From the NCBI GenBank assembly GCA_963774625.1, contig CAVZFQ010000015.1:124001-188000 (forward strand): a stretch of DNA of 64,000 nucleotides, read 5' to 3'. A program made the translations under genes and the position numbers. Positions 27,594-37,328 of the stretch are shown here, in pieces. Source of the stretch: VAXT01 sp963774625 (GTDB taxonomy: Bacteria > Actinomycetota > Thermoleophilia > Gaiellales > Gaiellaceae). The notes under the pieces were generated by a model. The model worked only from the letters and a program-made list of their open reading frames with translations. It was not told the DNA's origin and searched no databases. Position 1 is the first letter of the stretch. The number at the start of each line of letters is the position of its first letter.

Positions 27594-28372
27594 GCCGCTC
27601 CCTCCACGGCCGCGCTGCCGAGGTACGCCTCGATCACCTTGGGGTCCTTCTGCACTTCCTGCGGAGTGCCCTCGGCGATCTTCTCGCCGTAGTCGAGCAC
27701 TGTCACGCGGTCCGACACGCCCATCACGACGCGCATGTCGTGCTCGATGAGCAGGACGGTCAGCCCTTCTTCCGAGCGAAGCCGTGCGACGAAATCGGTG
27801 AACGCCGCGGTCTCCTGCGGGTTCATCCCCGCCGTCGGCTCGTCCAGGAGGATCAGCCTCGGCTGGGTCGCAAGGGCGCGGGCGACCTCGAGGCGGCGCT
27901 GATCCCCGTAGGACAGATTGCGCGCGAACTCTTGGGCCCGCCCCTTGAGGCCGGAGAACTCGAGCAGCTCCCGGGCCCGCTTGCTCGCCTCCCGCTCCTC
28001 CCGGTTGACCTTGGGGGTGTGCAGGACGCTGCCGAGGATCCCGCTCTTCAGCCGCGAGTGCATGCCGACGAGCGTGTTCTCGAGCGCGGTCATGTTCTGA
28101 AAGAGGCGGATGTTCTGGAAGGTGCGCCCGATGCCGCGCTCCGTGATCGCGTGCGGCGGCTTGCCGGTGACGTCCTCGCCGCTCAGCACGATGCGGCCGG
28201 CCGTCGGCTTGTACACGCCGGTCAGCATGTTGAAAAACGTCGTCTTTCCCGCCCCGTTCGGGCCGATCAAGCTCACGATCGACTCGTCGGGGATCTCGAA
28301 GTCGACGTCGTTGACGGCGAGGAGGCCGCCGAACTCCTTGCGCAGATTCTCGACTGTCAGCAAATTTGCCAT
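27590..28372 (-). CDS. livG: Branched-chain amino acid ABC transporter ATPase LivG
   Basis: 260 residues, intact. Walker A is GPNGAGKTTFFNM near residue 37. The LivG-specific GIGRTFQNIRLFQNMTALENTLVG is followed by the signature NLSYGDQRRLEVARAL, Walker B LILLDEPTAGMNP and IEHDM. The longer loop after the Q-loop separates LivG from LivF. The start overlaps the livM stop by one base (TAATG). Confidence 0.95.
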   Translation of the reverse strand: MANLLTVENLRKEFGGLLAVNDVDFEIPDESIVSLIGPNGAGKTTFFNMLTGVYKPTAGRIVLSGEDVTGKPPHAITERGIGRTFQNIRLFQNMTALENTLVGMHSRLKSGILGSVLHTPKVNREEREASKRARELLEFSGLKGRAQEFARNLSYGDQRRLEVARALATQPRLILLDEPTAGMNPQETAAFTDFVARLRSEEGLTVLLIEHDMRVVMGVSDRVTVLDYGEKIAEGTPQEVQKDPKVIEAYLGSAAVEGAA

Positions 28373-29785
28373 TACTTCGTAGAGTCGTAGAGCGGCTCGT
28401 CATGGACGCCTTCCTCGAACTCGGCCTTCCGCCTCGCACTGGGGATCAGGCCCTCGGGCTTGAAGAGCATCACGAGCACCAGGATCACGCCGAAGATCCC
28501 GAACTGGTAGAGCGGCACGTCGATCGGCTCGTCGAAGACCGTTACCCACTCGGCGCTGCCCGTCGCGAACCGCTCGTTGATCCAGGCACCGATGTTGCCC
28601 AGGCCCTCCTGGTTGAGGTAGGCCAGGAACCCGCCGCCGACGATCACGCCCCAGATGTTGCCCATGCCTCCGAGGATGACCATGCACAGGATGAAGACGG
28701 AGATGTTGAAGTAGAAGTCCGCAGGGAACGTCCCGCTCTTGAAGCTCGCGTAATAGGCGCCGGCGATGCCGCCGAAGAACGCTCCCGCCGCATACGCCCA
28801 CGTCTTGGTTCGCATTAGCGGGACGCCCATCGCCGCGGCTGCGGTCTCATCCTCCCGGATCGCGATCCACGCGCGGCCGAGCCTCGAGTCCCGGAGCCGC
28901 ATCGAGCAGAAGGCCGTGAAGAGGACGAGGCCGAGCGCCGTCCAGAAGTAAAGCTCGAGGCTGTTGTCGAACAGCCAGAATGCGTTGTCGCCCGGCGCCA
29001 AGTACGACTCGGGCAGGCCGAGGGCGTTCTCGAGCGTCGTGCCGAATCCCGGTGGATCAATCGGGTTGATCCCCTGCGGCCCGTTCGTGAGGTTGAACCC
29101 TGTGTTGAAGAGGTTGTCGCCGTTGAGCGCGATCTGGGGCATGATCTCGCCGAAGCCGAGGGTGACGATCGCCAGGTAGTCGCCGCGAAGTCGCAAAGTC
29201 GGCAGGCCGATGAGCACGCCGATAAAGGCGGTGAAGATCGCCGCAACGATCAGAATGATCCAGATCGAGACGTGGATCCCGCTCGGAGTTCTCGTTCACC
29301 CCGACCGCGCCGAAGTGGAACTTCCTGATGCTCTCCGAGAAGTGCGGCGATGCGAACCAGGCTGCCGTGTAGGCGCCCATCGCGTAGAAGGCGACGTAGC
29401 CGAGATCGAGCAGGCCCGCGTAGCCGACGACGATGTTCAGCCCGAGCGCCATCATGATGAAGATCAACATCGTGACCGCGGTGTCGACGCTCGGGAACGC
29501 GCCGAAGATCGGAATCTCGAACAGGTTCGGCTGGTAGAAGGGATAGAGGACAGCGAGGACGATCACGGTCCCGGTCACCACGTACTTACCGAACGGAACT
29601 CGGTCCCAGGCCGGGATATAGAGGGCGAGGCCGATCAGGGCGAACAGGACGAGTGACAGGGTCGCGCCGGAGAGCACGGTGATGACGAAGAAGCCGACGG
29701 CGGCGGCGATCAGCCCCTTGACGAGGCGTGGCCGGCTCTCGCGGACGAACGCCTCCCGATCGAACCTCAGGTTTGGGCGCCGCAT
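28372..29785 (-). CDS. livM: Branched-chain amino acid ABC transporter permease LivM (one frameshift)
   Basis: The rebuilt protein has about 470 residues, longer than many LivM because of an N-terminal part with extra helices (residues 1-110). The LivM core is visible: IMMALGLNIVVGYAGLLDLGYVAFYAMGAY, LPTLRLRGDYLAIVTLGFGEI, RLGRAWIAIREDE and GGMGNIWGVIVGG. The frame breaks near 29281-29286; deleting one base joins VNENSE to GIHVSIWIILIVAA. It forms the membrane pore with LivH. Confidence 0.92.
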
Positions 29786-29788
29786 GAG

Positions 29789-30839
29789 CTAAGCGCCTTC
29801 CGGTGTGCGCTCGCCGAGCAGGCCCTCGGGACGGACGACGAGGATCACGATCAGGATCCCGAAGATGATCGACGTCGTCCAATCGCTCCCGGGCGTCACC
29901 CAGCCGAGCCCGTTGTTGAACGACTCGATCAGGCCGATGATGAGGGCGCCGAGCACCGCCCCCGGGAGGTTGCCGATCCCGCCCAGAACGGCGGCGGTGA
30001 ACGCGATCAGCCCCACTCGGAAGCCCGTCGTGAAATGCACGTTCGTCGTGTAGAGGGCGAAGAGCAGGCCCGCCGCCCCCGCGAGGGCGCCCGCGATGAA
30101 GAAGGTGAAGGAGATCGTCTGATTGACGTTGATCCCCATCATCGCGGCCGCGTCGCGATCCTGGGCGGTCGCCCGCATCGCCTTTCCCGGCCGTGTCCGC
30201 TGCACGAGCCAGATCAGCGCGAGCAGGACCGGAACCGTGAAGGCGATGACGATGAACCTGTTCCACGTGTAGGCCACGCCGCCGATCGAGAAGATCTCGC
30301 CGCGGGGAAGAATCGAGTCGACTGAGGTGGGCCGGGACCCCTTCCAGACGAGGCCGATGTTCTGGAGGATGAACGACATCCCGATCGCGGTGATCAGCGG
30401 GGCCAGCCGCGGGAGCATTGCGCAGGCGCTTATAGGCGACCAACTCGATCGTCGTGTTGATCCCGGCGCAGAACGCCATCGTGATCAGCAGCATGGCGAT
30501 GATCCCGCCCCAGAGGACGAGATCGCTCTCGCCCTGGAGCCCGAAGCTCGCCGTCATCGTGGCGACGAGCATCCCTCCGAGCATGAACACGTCGCCGTGC
30601 GCGAAATTGATCAGCTCGAGGATCCCGTAGACGAGCGAGTAGCCGAGCGCGATCAGCCCGTACACCGCACCGTTCGTGACGCCGATCAGGAAGGAGGTTG
30701 TAGAACTCGGACGGCGTCTTGACCAGGTTGACGATCAGCCAAACGAGGACGAGCGTGACGAAGATCAGCCCCGAGGATGGTCGTCGAGTCAGGGCGGTAG
30801 CCCGGTTGGAAGCCTGATGCGCGCCGCTTCAGTTGCCAT
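29789..30839 (-). CDS. livH: Branched-chain amino acid ABC transporter permease LivH (four frameshifts)
   Basis: The rebuilt protein has about 348 residues from the ATG at 30839, with an N-terminal extension carrying one helix (LIFVTLVLVWLIVNLV). The LivH core follows: IGVTNGAVYGLIALGYSLVYGILELINFAHGDVFMLG, RLRNAPRLAPLITAIGMSFILQN and GLIAFTAAVLGGIGNLPGAVLGA. Shifts lie near 30823, 30770, 30702 and 30411. Each is repaired by deleting one base, and the span length fits four insertions. Without repair only the C-terminal two-thirds reads as LivH. Confidence 0.88.
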
Positions 30840-30855
30840 CAGCTGTTAGACGGCG

Positions 30856-30884
30856 GCTGGGGGAGGACATCGCCCTCCCCCAGC
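30856..30884 (-). promoter_or_regulatory. Intercistronic hairpin between livK and livH
   Basis: Arms 30856-30866 and 30874-30884 are perfect 11-bp complements (GCTGGGGGAGG/CCTCCCCCAGC) with a 7-base loop. It sits between the binding-protein gene and the permease gene with no T-run, where a partial terminator or 3' stabiliser usually lets the binding protein be made in excess. Confidence 0.6.
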
Positions 30885-30905
30885 TGTTCGTCTTGTCCTT
30901 GCTCG

Positions 30906-32228
30906 CTAGCCCTTCACGAAACTGAGCTCGGGCGTGATCGTCTTCACGAACGTCTCCTTCTGACCCTTGATCTGGTAGACGGAGACGATTCCGAGCGTGG
31001 TATCGCCGTTCTCGTCGATCTTGAAGTCACCGAGGATCCCGTTCGTGATATCCCGGTTGAAGAGCCCCTCCGCGACAGAAGCGCGAGTCCCGTCGGAGTC
31101 TTCGATCGAGTCGAGCAGGACCACGGCGGCCTGCGCGGCGTAGGCGGTGTACGGGTTCGGCGCCTTGCCGTTCTCGGCCGTGAACTCGTCGACGAAGGTC
31201 TTTCCTTCGCCCTTGAGCTGGTCGGCCGGGATACCCGGCTGCGTGATGTACATGCCCTCGGACGCCTCACCAGCTCCTTCGATGGTCGCCGAGATCGGCG
31301 TCCAGCCGTCGGGGCCCAGGATCTGCACGTCCGGACCGACGCCTGCCCGAAGGTCCTTGATCAGCTTGCCGCCGTTGTTGCACACGATGCCGCCGAGGAA
31401 GATCGCGTCCGCTCCAGAGGACTTGACCTTGCTGGCAATGGCGTCGTAGCTCGTGGCGTTCTTGTCCCACGCCACCGGGGCGCCGGGCACGGTCTCGATG
31501 CCAAGCTTCTTCGCGTAGCGGACGAACAGGTTCGCGACACCGTTGCCGTAGGTCTCCTTGTCGGTGAGCACGTAGACCTTCTTCAGGCCCAGCGACTTGG
31601 CGAGCTCTGCGGCCGCAGCGCCCTGGAACTGGTCGTTCCAGACGACGCGTGCGTAGTTGCGCGTCCCGGTCGGGTAGTAGTTGTCCGGCTCGCCGGCCTC
31701 CGTGCCCGGCCCGCCGATGGTGAGGCCCGGATACGTGTTCGCGGGGCTGACCATCGCTAGCGGCCCGTCCGGGGCCCGGTTCGCGACCGGGATCTCGAGC
31801 TTCGCGCAGCCCGAGTTGAAGGTTCCCACGACACCGAGGACGCTCTCGTTGTTCGCGTATGAACGAGCGTTCGACGAGCATTTCGCCGAGTCCCAGCTTC
31901 CTGCCTGTGCCGTCGAGTCGTCACAGGACTGGTACCCGATCGTGTAGTCGCCGGCCTTGTAGTCGCGCTTCTTGAGGACGAACTCGATGGCATCTGCCAT
32001 CTCCGTCGTCAGCGAGCGGTTGGCGCCTTGAAGCGGAAGATCCGATGCGATCAGGAATTCAGGGTCGCTGTCGCCTTTCCGGATCGGTCCGCACGAGGCG
32101 GAGGGAAGCGCCGTCGCGCCGCCGCCACCGCCGTCGTCGTCATCGCCACCGCAGCCCGCAGCCGCAAATGCAAGGACTCCGATGACACCTGCCAGTACTA
32201 CAAAAAGTCCCGCTTTTCTCACCTGCAC
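30906..32228 (-). CDS. livK: Branched-chain amino acid ABC transporter substrate-binding lipoprotein
   Basis: 440 residues. A lipoprotein signal ends in FAAAGC with Cys26 as the lipid anchor, followed by a Gly/Asp linker. The type I periplasmic-binding fold shows FLIASDLPLQGANRSL, SVLGVVGTFNSGC, LAMVSPANTYPGLT and GADAIFLGGIVCNNGG. Cysteines at CGP, SCDD, KCSS and SGC suggest disulfides. It delivers amino acids (Leu/Ile/Val or others of the HAAT family) to LivHMGF. The GTG start has GGAGGAGG six bases upstream. Confidence 0.92.
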   Translation of the reverse strand: MQVRKAGLFVVLAGVIGVLAFAAAGCGGDDDDGGGGGATALPSASCGPIRKGDSDPEFLIASDLPLQGANRSLTTEMADAIEFVLKKRDYKAGDYTIGYQSCDDSTAQAGSWDSAKCSSNARSYANNESVLGVVGTFNSGCAKLEIPVANRAPDGPLAMVSPANTYPGLTIGGPGTEAGEPDNYYPTGTRNYARVVWNDQFQGAAAAELAKSLGLKKVYVLTDKETYGNGVANLFVRYAKKLGIETVPGAPVAWDKNATSYDAIASKVKSSGADAIFLGGIVCNNGGKLIKDLRAGVGPDVQILGPDGWTPISATIEGAGEASEGMYITQPGIPADQLKGEGKTFVDEFTAENGKAPNPYTAYAAQAAVVLLDSIEDSDGTRASVAEGLFNRDITNGILGDFKIDENGDTTLGIVSVYQIKGQKETFVKTITPELSFVKG

Positions 32229-32293
32229 AATCCTCCTCCGTCACCAATGGCCATGGTCGGCGGAATTCGAGGCCTTCCGCCTACGAGCCGACA

Positions 32294-32322
32294 AGTATCA
32301 GGCGAACCAGCCCTGCTTGCAA
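32294..32322 (-). promoter_or_regulatory. Promoter of the liv operon
   Basis: On the minus strand TTGCAA (32322-32317), 17 bases, GATACT (32299-32294), preceded by T. A start near 32287 gives a leader of about 59 bases that holds the livK binding site. Confidence 0.6.
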
Positions 32323-32331
32323 CTCCGAGGG

Positions 32332-32376
32332 GTCCCCTGACGGGGACTCGCGAGAAATGCTGCGCACTTCTCGCGA
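32332..32376. promoter_or_regulatory. Two inverted repeats upstream of the liv promoter
   Basis: GTCCCC-4-GGGGAC (32332-32347) and TCGCGAGAA-11-TTCTCGCGA (32348-32356 with 32368-32376) stand side by side 10-55 bases upstream of the -35 box. Both are perfect. The position fits activator or repressor sites; the regulator is unknown. The rest of 32377-32465 shows nothing I can name. Confidence 0.45.
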
Positions 32377-32469
32377 CTCAAGGCACGGTTCGCTGGTGCC
32401 AGTAAACCGACCTTCGTGAGGCAGCGCCACTCTGCGCGGTGTACCGGACACCCGGCTTCTAGTTCCCGG

Positions 32470-32500
32470 TTGCAACTGTCCTAAAGGTGGCGGCTACGAT
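32470..32500 (+). promoter_or_regulatory. Promoter of tRNA-Leu
   Basis: TTGCAA (32470-32475), a 19-base spacer, TACGAT (32495-32500), with the tRNA beginning nine bases further on. The spacing is a little long but both boxes are good. Confidence 0.5.
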
Positions 32501-32508
32501 TGCCACGC

Positions 32509-32592
32509 GCCGAAGTGGCGGAACTGGCAGACGCGCCGGACTCAAAATCCGGTGGGGGAAACCCCGTGTGGGTTCAAGTCCCACCTTCGGCA
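32509..32592 (+). tRNA. tRNA-Leu (CAA)
   Basis: The acceptor stem GCCGAAG (32509-32515) pairs with CTTCGGC (32585-32591), followed by discriminator A. The anticodon stem CCGGA/TCCGG closes the loop CTCAAAA, giving anticodon CAA at 32543-32545, which reads UUG. A long variable arm (TGGGGGAAACCCCGT), as expected for tRNA-Leu, is followed by the T-arm GTGGG-TTCAAGT-CCCAC. CCA is not encoded. Confidence 0.97.
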
Positions 32593-32619
32593 CTCTCCGC
32601 GCTTGAAAGACTCCAGTAC

Positions 32620-33666
32620 ATGGCGGAGCGTCTTGGAATCCTGACCGGCGGCGGGGATTGTCCCGGGCTGAACGCCGTGATTCGCGCGGTCACACGCCGC
32701 TCGCTGGATTGCGGATCCGAGGTGATCGCCGTCCGCGAGGGCTGGCGCGGGCTCGTGGGAGCGAAGTTCGAGCCCCTCGGGGCGCGCGAGATCTCCGGGA
32801 TCCTGCCGCGCGGCGGGACGATCATCGGGACCTCCCGTACCAACCCGTACAAGGTCAAGGGCGGCGTCGACCGAGTCCTCGCCAATTTCGAGGAGCAGGG
32901 GCTCGACGCACTGGTCGCGATCGGCGGTGAGGACACCCTCGGTGTCGCGACACGTCTGCACGCCGAGCACGACTTCCCGGTGGTCGGCGTGCCGAAGACG
33001 ATCGACAACGACCTTTCGGCGACCGACTACACCTTCGGTTTCGACACCGCGGTCTTCATCTGTACCGAGGCGATCGACCGGCTGCATACGACGGCCGAGA
33101 GTCACAACCGCGTGATGGTCGTGGAGGTCATGGGTCGCCACACCGGCTGGATCGCCGTCATGAGCGGGATCGCCGGCGGCGCCGACGTGATCCTCATCCC
33201 GGAGCAGCCGATCACCGTGGAGCGCGCCTGCCAGGAGCTCGAGCGGCGCCACGAGCGCGGCAAGGACTTCTCGATCGTCGTCGTCAGCGAGGGCTATGAG
33301 CTGACCTACGAGTCGGGGGAGCGGCGCCAGGTGGCGCAGGAGCTCGCCACGGACGAGTTCGGGCATGTGCGGCTCGGTGGTGTCGGGCACGCGCTGGCCG
33401 CCGACATCGAGGAGCGGACGGGCTACGAGACGCGGGTCACCGTGCTCGGACACGTCCAGCGCGGCGGGAGCCCGACCCCGCGCGATCGGATCCTCGCCAC
33501 TCGCTACGGCCTCAAAGCCGCGGATCTCGTCCACGAGGGCAAGTTCGGCCGTATGGCCGCCCTCCACGGCGACGCGATGGTCGACGTCTCGCTCGCCGAG
33601 GCGACGAAGGAGCTCAAGCTCGTGCCCGCCGAGTGGTACGAGACGGCGAAGGCCTTCTTCGGCTAG
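32620..33666 (+). CDS. pfkA: 6-phosphofructokinase, predicted PPi-dependent type
   Basis: 348 residues from the ATG at 32620, 27 bases after the tRNA. Motifs are GILTGGGDCPGLNAVIRA, IIGTSRTNPY, PKTIDNDL (catalytic TIDND), EVMGRHTGWIA and GHVQRGGSPTPRDR. At the site that sets phosphoryl-donor use, the protein has GGEDT and PKTIDND, that is Asp and Lys at the positions equivalent to E. coli Gly104 and Gly124. In characterised enzymes (Amycolatopsis methanolica type) these residues go with pyrophosphate use. It makes fructose-1,6-bisphosphate, possibly reversibly. No clear binding site; it may be cotranscribed with the tRNA. Confidence 0.9.
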   Translation: MAERLGILTGGGDCPGLNAVIRAVTRRSLDCGSEVIAVREGWRGLVGAKFEPLGAREISGILPRGGTIIGTSRTNPYKVKGGVDRVLANFEEQGLDALVAIGGEDTLGVATRLHAEHDFPVVGVPKTIDNDLSATDYTFGFDTAVFICTEAIDRLHTTAESHNRVMVVEVMGRHTGWIAVMSGIAGGADVILIPEQPITVERACQELERRHERGKDFSIVVVSEGYELTYESGERRQVAQELATDEFGHVRLGGVGHALAADIEERTGYETRVTVLGHVQRGGSPTPRDRILATRYGLKAADLVHEGKFGRMAALHGDAMVDVSLAEATKELKLVPAEWYETAKAFFG

Positions 33667-35283
33667 TTCACGAACAGCAACGCGTCGGTCGGCGCAAAGT
33701 CGTCCGTCAGGAGTGGAACGTCGCGCGTCGGGACGAGCGTCTCGTGTCGGTCGCGGATCGCCTTCGTCAGGTCGGCGGCCTTCGGCGAGCGGGCCCGGAG
33801 CTCGCGCCAGCGGTCGACCAGGACGTCCTGCCCCGGCGCCGCTCCCTCGCCGGCGACGACGATCAAATTGCGAAGCACGTCGTCCTCGGAGTCGTCCTGC
33901 TCGCGGACCGGGTGGACGACCACCGTCGGGAACACGGCGCGGTACGTCTTGTACATCGCCCGGAAGAGCTGCGAGCCCTCGCCGGAGAGCGACCCGATCA
34001 GGTTGGCAGCGATCACACCTCCAGGCGCAAGTCGCGAGCGGGCGAGCTCGAGGAACTCGATCGTCGTCAGGTGGAACGGCAGGGAGTCCGAGAAGTACGC
34101 GTCGATCACGATCGCATCCCACCGCTCGTCGTCCTGCTGCAGATAACGCCGGCCGTCTTCGACCATCACGCGCACGCGGGGGCTCCGCGGCAACTCGAAG
34201 TAGCGGTACGCCACGTCGCGCACGACCGGGTCGAGCTCGACGACCTGCTGGTCGACGCCGGGGAAGTCGCGCCACATGCGCTTCTGGAGCGAGCCCCCTC
34301 CGAGCCCGATGAACAGGATCTTCCGGGTGCCCGAGTTGTAGGCGAGCGGGAGTTGCAGGTAGTCGGTGTACTGGTATCGCGTGCGAAACGGGTTGTCGAG
34401 GTACATGCCGCTCTGAAACGAGCTGTCGAAACGCAGGTGCCTGGCCTCACCGTCGTCCACCACCGACAGGCCGTGGTAGCGAGTGTTCTTCGAGTACACG
34501 AGCTCGAAACCCTCGCCCGGGGGCACCACCTCCTGGCGCTCGCCGCGCTCACGGAAGAGCGGAGACCAGTTCTGAGCGGCCGCTCCGGTGAGTCGCCCTC
34601 CTTCGTCCGGCGCAAGGGAGAGGGTCGCCGCGACGGAGGCTGCGACGAGCGCAGCGACCACCGCCCCCGCCAGCAGCATGCGCTCGCCGAGCGCGACGAG
34701 CCCGGCCGCGACGAAGAGGCCCGTCGCCAGCATCCCGAGCAGCTGGTTCGTGCCCACCTCGGGAATCAGGAAGAACGCCGTGGCGAAGGTCCCGGCGATG
34801 CTGCCGGCCGTCGAGATCGCGAACAACCGGCCGGCGGTCTTCCCCAGGCCTGCGAGCGATCGTGCTCGTAGCCGAACGGCGATCGGCGTCGCCGTGGCCA
34901 GGGTCACGCTCGGCAAGCCGAAGAGGATCACGGCCGCGACGAGCGGGTTCCAGCGCGGGCCGAGATCCCAGTCGACGACGGCCTCGAGCACGCGGTCGTC
35001 CACGACGGGGATGAGGAGCGTCAGGCCCGCACCCAGCGCCAGGACGCCGAGCAGCAACTGGGGCGCGGGGATAACGGTCTGCGAGCACGCCGCCGGTCCA
35101 GTACCCGATCGACAGACCCGCCAGGACGACACCGATCAAGGCGCCCCAGACGAAGATCGAATTGCCGAAGAAGGGCGCCAGCACACGGCTGGCGACCAGC
35201 TCGAGCCCGAGCAGCACCGCGCCCGACAGGAAGACGGCCGCGCTGATCCCGATCGCCGAGCTCTCCTCGCGGAAGCGCGCCAC
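33663..35283 (-). CDS. Membrane-fused spermidine synthase-like protein (one frameshift)
   Basis: The rebuilt protein has about 539 residues. The N-terminal 210 residues hold about seven membrane helices (SGAVLLGLELVASRVLAPFFGNS at the start). The rest is a class I methyltransferase fold of the aminopropyltransferase kind: FDSSFQSGMYLDNPFRTRYQYTDYLQL, ILFIGLGGGSLQKRM, VELDPVV and IVIDAYFSDSLPFHLTT. True polyamine synthesis by these fusions is not established. The frame breaks near 35076-35080 (one extra C); repair gives ADRYPAPQLLLGVLALGAG. It follows the Dyp-like gene with TAG/GTG sharing one base. The stop overlaps pfkA's as CTAG. Confidence 0.82.
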
Positions 35284-36686
35284 TAGGCGGCAACCTCGAC
35301 GAGAGGGAAGGAACGGCGGCTTCTCGGGGGCACGAGGAAGTTCTGGCGATGCGTCGTCCGCAGCACCGAGTTGAAGCCTTGCCCCCGGGCGTTGGGCGCG
35401 AGCCCGATCTTCGTGCCGTCCGGCAGCACGCCGTCCATCGCGAGCCGGTTGCGATGAAAGTCGTCGCTGGACGGGTTGAAGACCACGAAGTGCAGGCCGG
35501 CGGCGGGCCCTTCGGCCATCCCGTCGCGCCTGGGTCGGGAGCTCCAGAAGAACGGGTTGTCGAGCGTGTTGAAGTCGGCGCGCTGCGGCACGGCGGTGCC
35601 TTTGCGGTAGAGCGTCCCGTCGGCGCCCATGACGTCGGCCTGCAGGCGGGACGTGGACTGCATCGACGAGCTGTGCCCTACCGCGCCGAAGCGGCGGAAG
35701 TCGCTCGCCACGTCGTCCGGCGAGGCAGCCTTCTCGGGCGGCTGCGGAACCGTCTGCGTCCCTGGCTCGACGGCCAGGCGGGGCCGGAACGTGGTGTCCA
35801 CTCGCTCGGTGAAGTCAAAGTTCAGGTACCAGGCCTCGAGATTCTCGAAGACGTGCGAGAGGTGCATGTGCGTGCCGCCTTGGAAGTACGAGCCGGGCCC
35901 GAGATCGACGAGGCCGAGCGTTTCGAAGTTGACGATGCGCGGCGGTCCGAGGGCGTGCCTCTGAGTCGACGTGAACCCGAGGAAGAGCTCCGACCCGTCC
36001 GGGATCAGATCCGCCCCCGGAACCCCGGCGGCAACGGCCAGTTGCTTCGGCAGGCCCGGGCCGCCGTCGAAGCCGCCACCTGCGAACCCCTTGCGGATGC
36101 TCGTCATCTCCAGCACGCCGTCCATCGCGTCGAAGATCGTCGTCGCGCCCTCCTGAATGTGATCGAGGTTGTCGCTGCGCAAGAGGAAGGCGACGTCGTT
36201 CTCCTCGAGCACCACGTCGTCGGGATCGCTCGGGAAGCGAATCGTGTCGAGCAGAGCGCGACGCGGCCGGCCCGAGGTGGAGGCGCGCCGGTCGACCGGA
36301 AGGTGGCGCTCGGCTGCGGTTCGCACATGGCGACGGAAGTACGGAAGCCCCCAGGCCGCGGTGACCGCCAGGCCGTCGGGTGTCCCCGGATGCTTGTCCT
36401 CGAGGTGGCGTAGAACCCGCTCGAGGGCGGCCTGCTCCTGCTGCCCCGGCCTCGAGGCGACGGTCGCCGTGACCATCTCGTGGTGCAGGGTCGGCACGAC
36501 GATCTCGACCCCGTTGTCGTCGGCGATCCGCAGGCCGTCGAGCAGGTGCTGCTCCGGCGCACGGCCCTCGCCGAAATGCCGGGTGGGCGCCTCGGTCACG
36601 CGGTCGACGAGCTCGTAGACCCCTGCGGCTCCGAGCGCGGCCGCCGCCGTGCCGCCGACCAGCAGCTCGCGCCGCGTCAGGCGCAC
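35283..36686 (-). CDS. Tat-exported Dyp-peroxidase-like protein
   Basis: 467 residues from the GTG at 36686. Residues 4-10 (TRRELLV) followed by a small hydrophobic stretch form a twin-arginine signal. The C-terminal half has segments like dye-decolourising peroxidases (GPGSYFQGGTHMHLSHVFENLEAWY, RRFGAVGHSSSMQ, HFVVFNPSSDDFHRN), but the canonical GxxDG distal motif is replaced by GGGFDGGPG, so haem peroxidase activity is unproven. It probably belongs to the DUF7405 group. The gene begins two bases after the lipoprotein stop, in one operon. Confidence 0.65.
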   Translation of the reverse strand: MRLTRRELLVGGTAAAALGAAGVYELVDRVTEAPTRHFGEGRAPEQHLLDGLRIADDNGVEIVVPTLHHEMVTATVASRPGQQEQAALERVLRHLEDKHPGTPDGLAVTAAWGLPYFRRHVRTAAERHLPVDRRASTSGRPRRALLDTIRFPSDPDDVVLEENDVAFLLRSDNLDHIQEGATTIFDAMDGVLEMTSIRKGFAGGGFDGGPGLPKQLAVAAGVPGADLIPDGSELFLGFTSTQRHALGPPRIVNFETLGLVDLGPGSYFQGGTHMHLSHVFENLEAWYLNFDFTERVDTTFRPRLAVEPGTQTVPQPPEKAASPDDVASDFRRFGAVGHSSSMQSTSRLQADVMGADGTLYRKGTAVPQRADFNTLDNPFFWSSRPRRDGMAEGPAAGLHFVVFNPSSDDFHRNRLAMDGVLPDGTKIGLAPNARGQGFNSVLRTTHRQNFLVPPRSRRSFPLVEVAA

Positions 36687-36688
36687 GG

Positions 36689-37321
36689 TCAGGCCGTCGG
36701 CCCGACGCGAACGAGGCCGCGCATCATCCGGTCGAGATTCGCGACCACCTGGCGGTATGTAGTCGGCTTCGCGACGTGCTGGCTGACCGTGTAGATCGAT
36801 CCGCGCTCCCGCCAGAGGTACAGGACATGCCACTGATCGACACCCTGGTTGACGGTGTACGGAGTGACCCTGAAACGCCCGACTCGGTGCGGGGGCTGCG
36901 CGTCGCTGAAGCACGGAATGTCGCGTTTGCGCACTTTCCCGGCAACCACCTGGGTGTCTTCACAGCGCGGGATCGTGGTCCGGCCCGGATAGGCGCGGAA
37001 GTTGACGTGGACGTCCTGTGACGGCGGCTCGTGCCAGAGGAAGCTCGCGAGCCAGCTGCGATCGGGCTTGACCGACACGCCGTTCTTCGTCGCTCCCTTC
37101 ATGTCTCCGTCGAGCGGGCTCGGCATCCACGTCGGGCAGTAGACGGCCGCCTGGACACGGTTGGCGAGTTGCTGCCAGCCCGGCCTCCAGGAAGCAGGGC
37201 ACACGCGTGGCGTCGCCGAGGCCTTCGCAGTCGGCGTCGACTCGTCGTCTGCGCAGGCCGTCAAGCCGGCCGGAACGGCCAGCGCAAGCGCTGCAAGCAC
37301 GACGATCCTCCGGCCGATCAC
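36689..37321 (-). CDS. Hypothetical lipoprotein
   Basis: 210 residues from the GTG at 37321. The signal (RRIVVLAALALAVPAGLTAC) ends in the lipobox LTAC with Cys23. The mature part has Cys residues at RVCP, VYCPTW, RCED and PCFS and aromatic-rich strands (WLASFLWHEPP, HVNFRAYPGR). I recognise no family. It lies between a GT39-like gene and the Tat-exported protein, all close together, so an envelope role is likely. Confidence 0.65.
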   Translation of the reverse strand: MIGRRIVVLAALALAVPAGLTACADDESTPTAKASATPRVCPASWRPGWQQLANRVQAAVYCPTWMPSPLDGDMKGATKNGVSVKPDRSWLASFLWHEPPSQDVHVNFRAYPGRTTIPRCEDTQVVAGKVRKRDIPCFSDAQPPHRVGRFRVTPYTVNQGVDQWHVLYLWRERGSIYTVSQHVAKPTTYRQVVANLDRMMRGLVRVGPTA

Positions 37322-37328
37322 GAGGTCT

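Noticed and set aside
32542..34275. 577-codon minus-strand frame
   Set aside because: It covers pfkA antisense and crosses into the out-of-frame spermidine-synthase-like gene; no motif.
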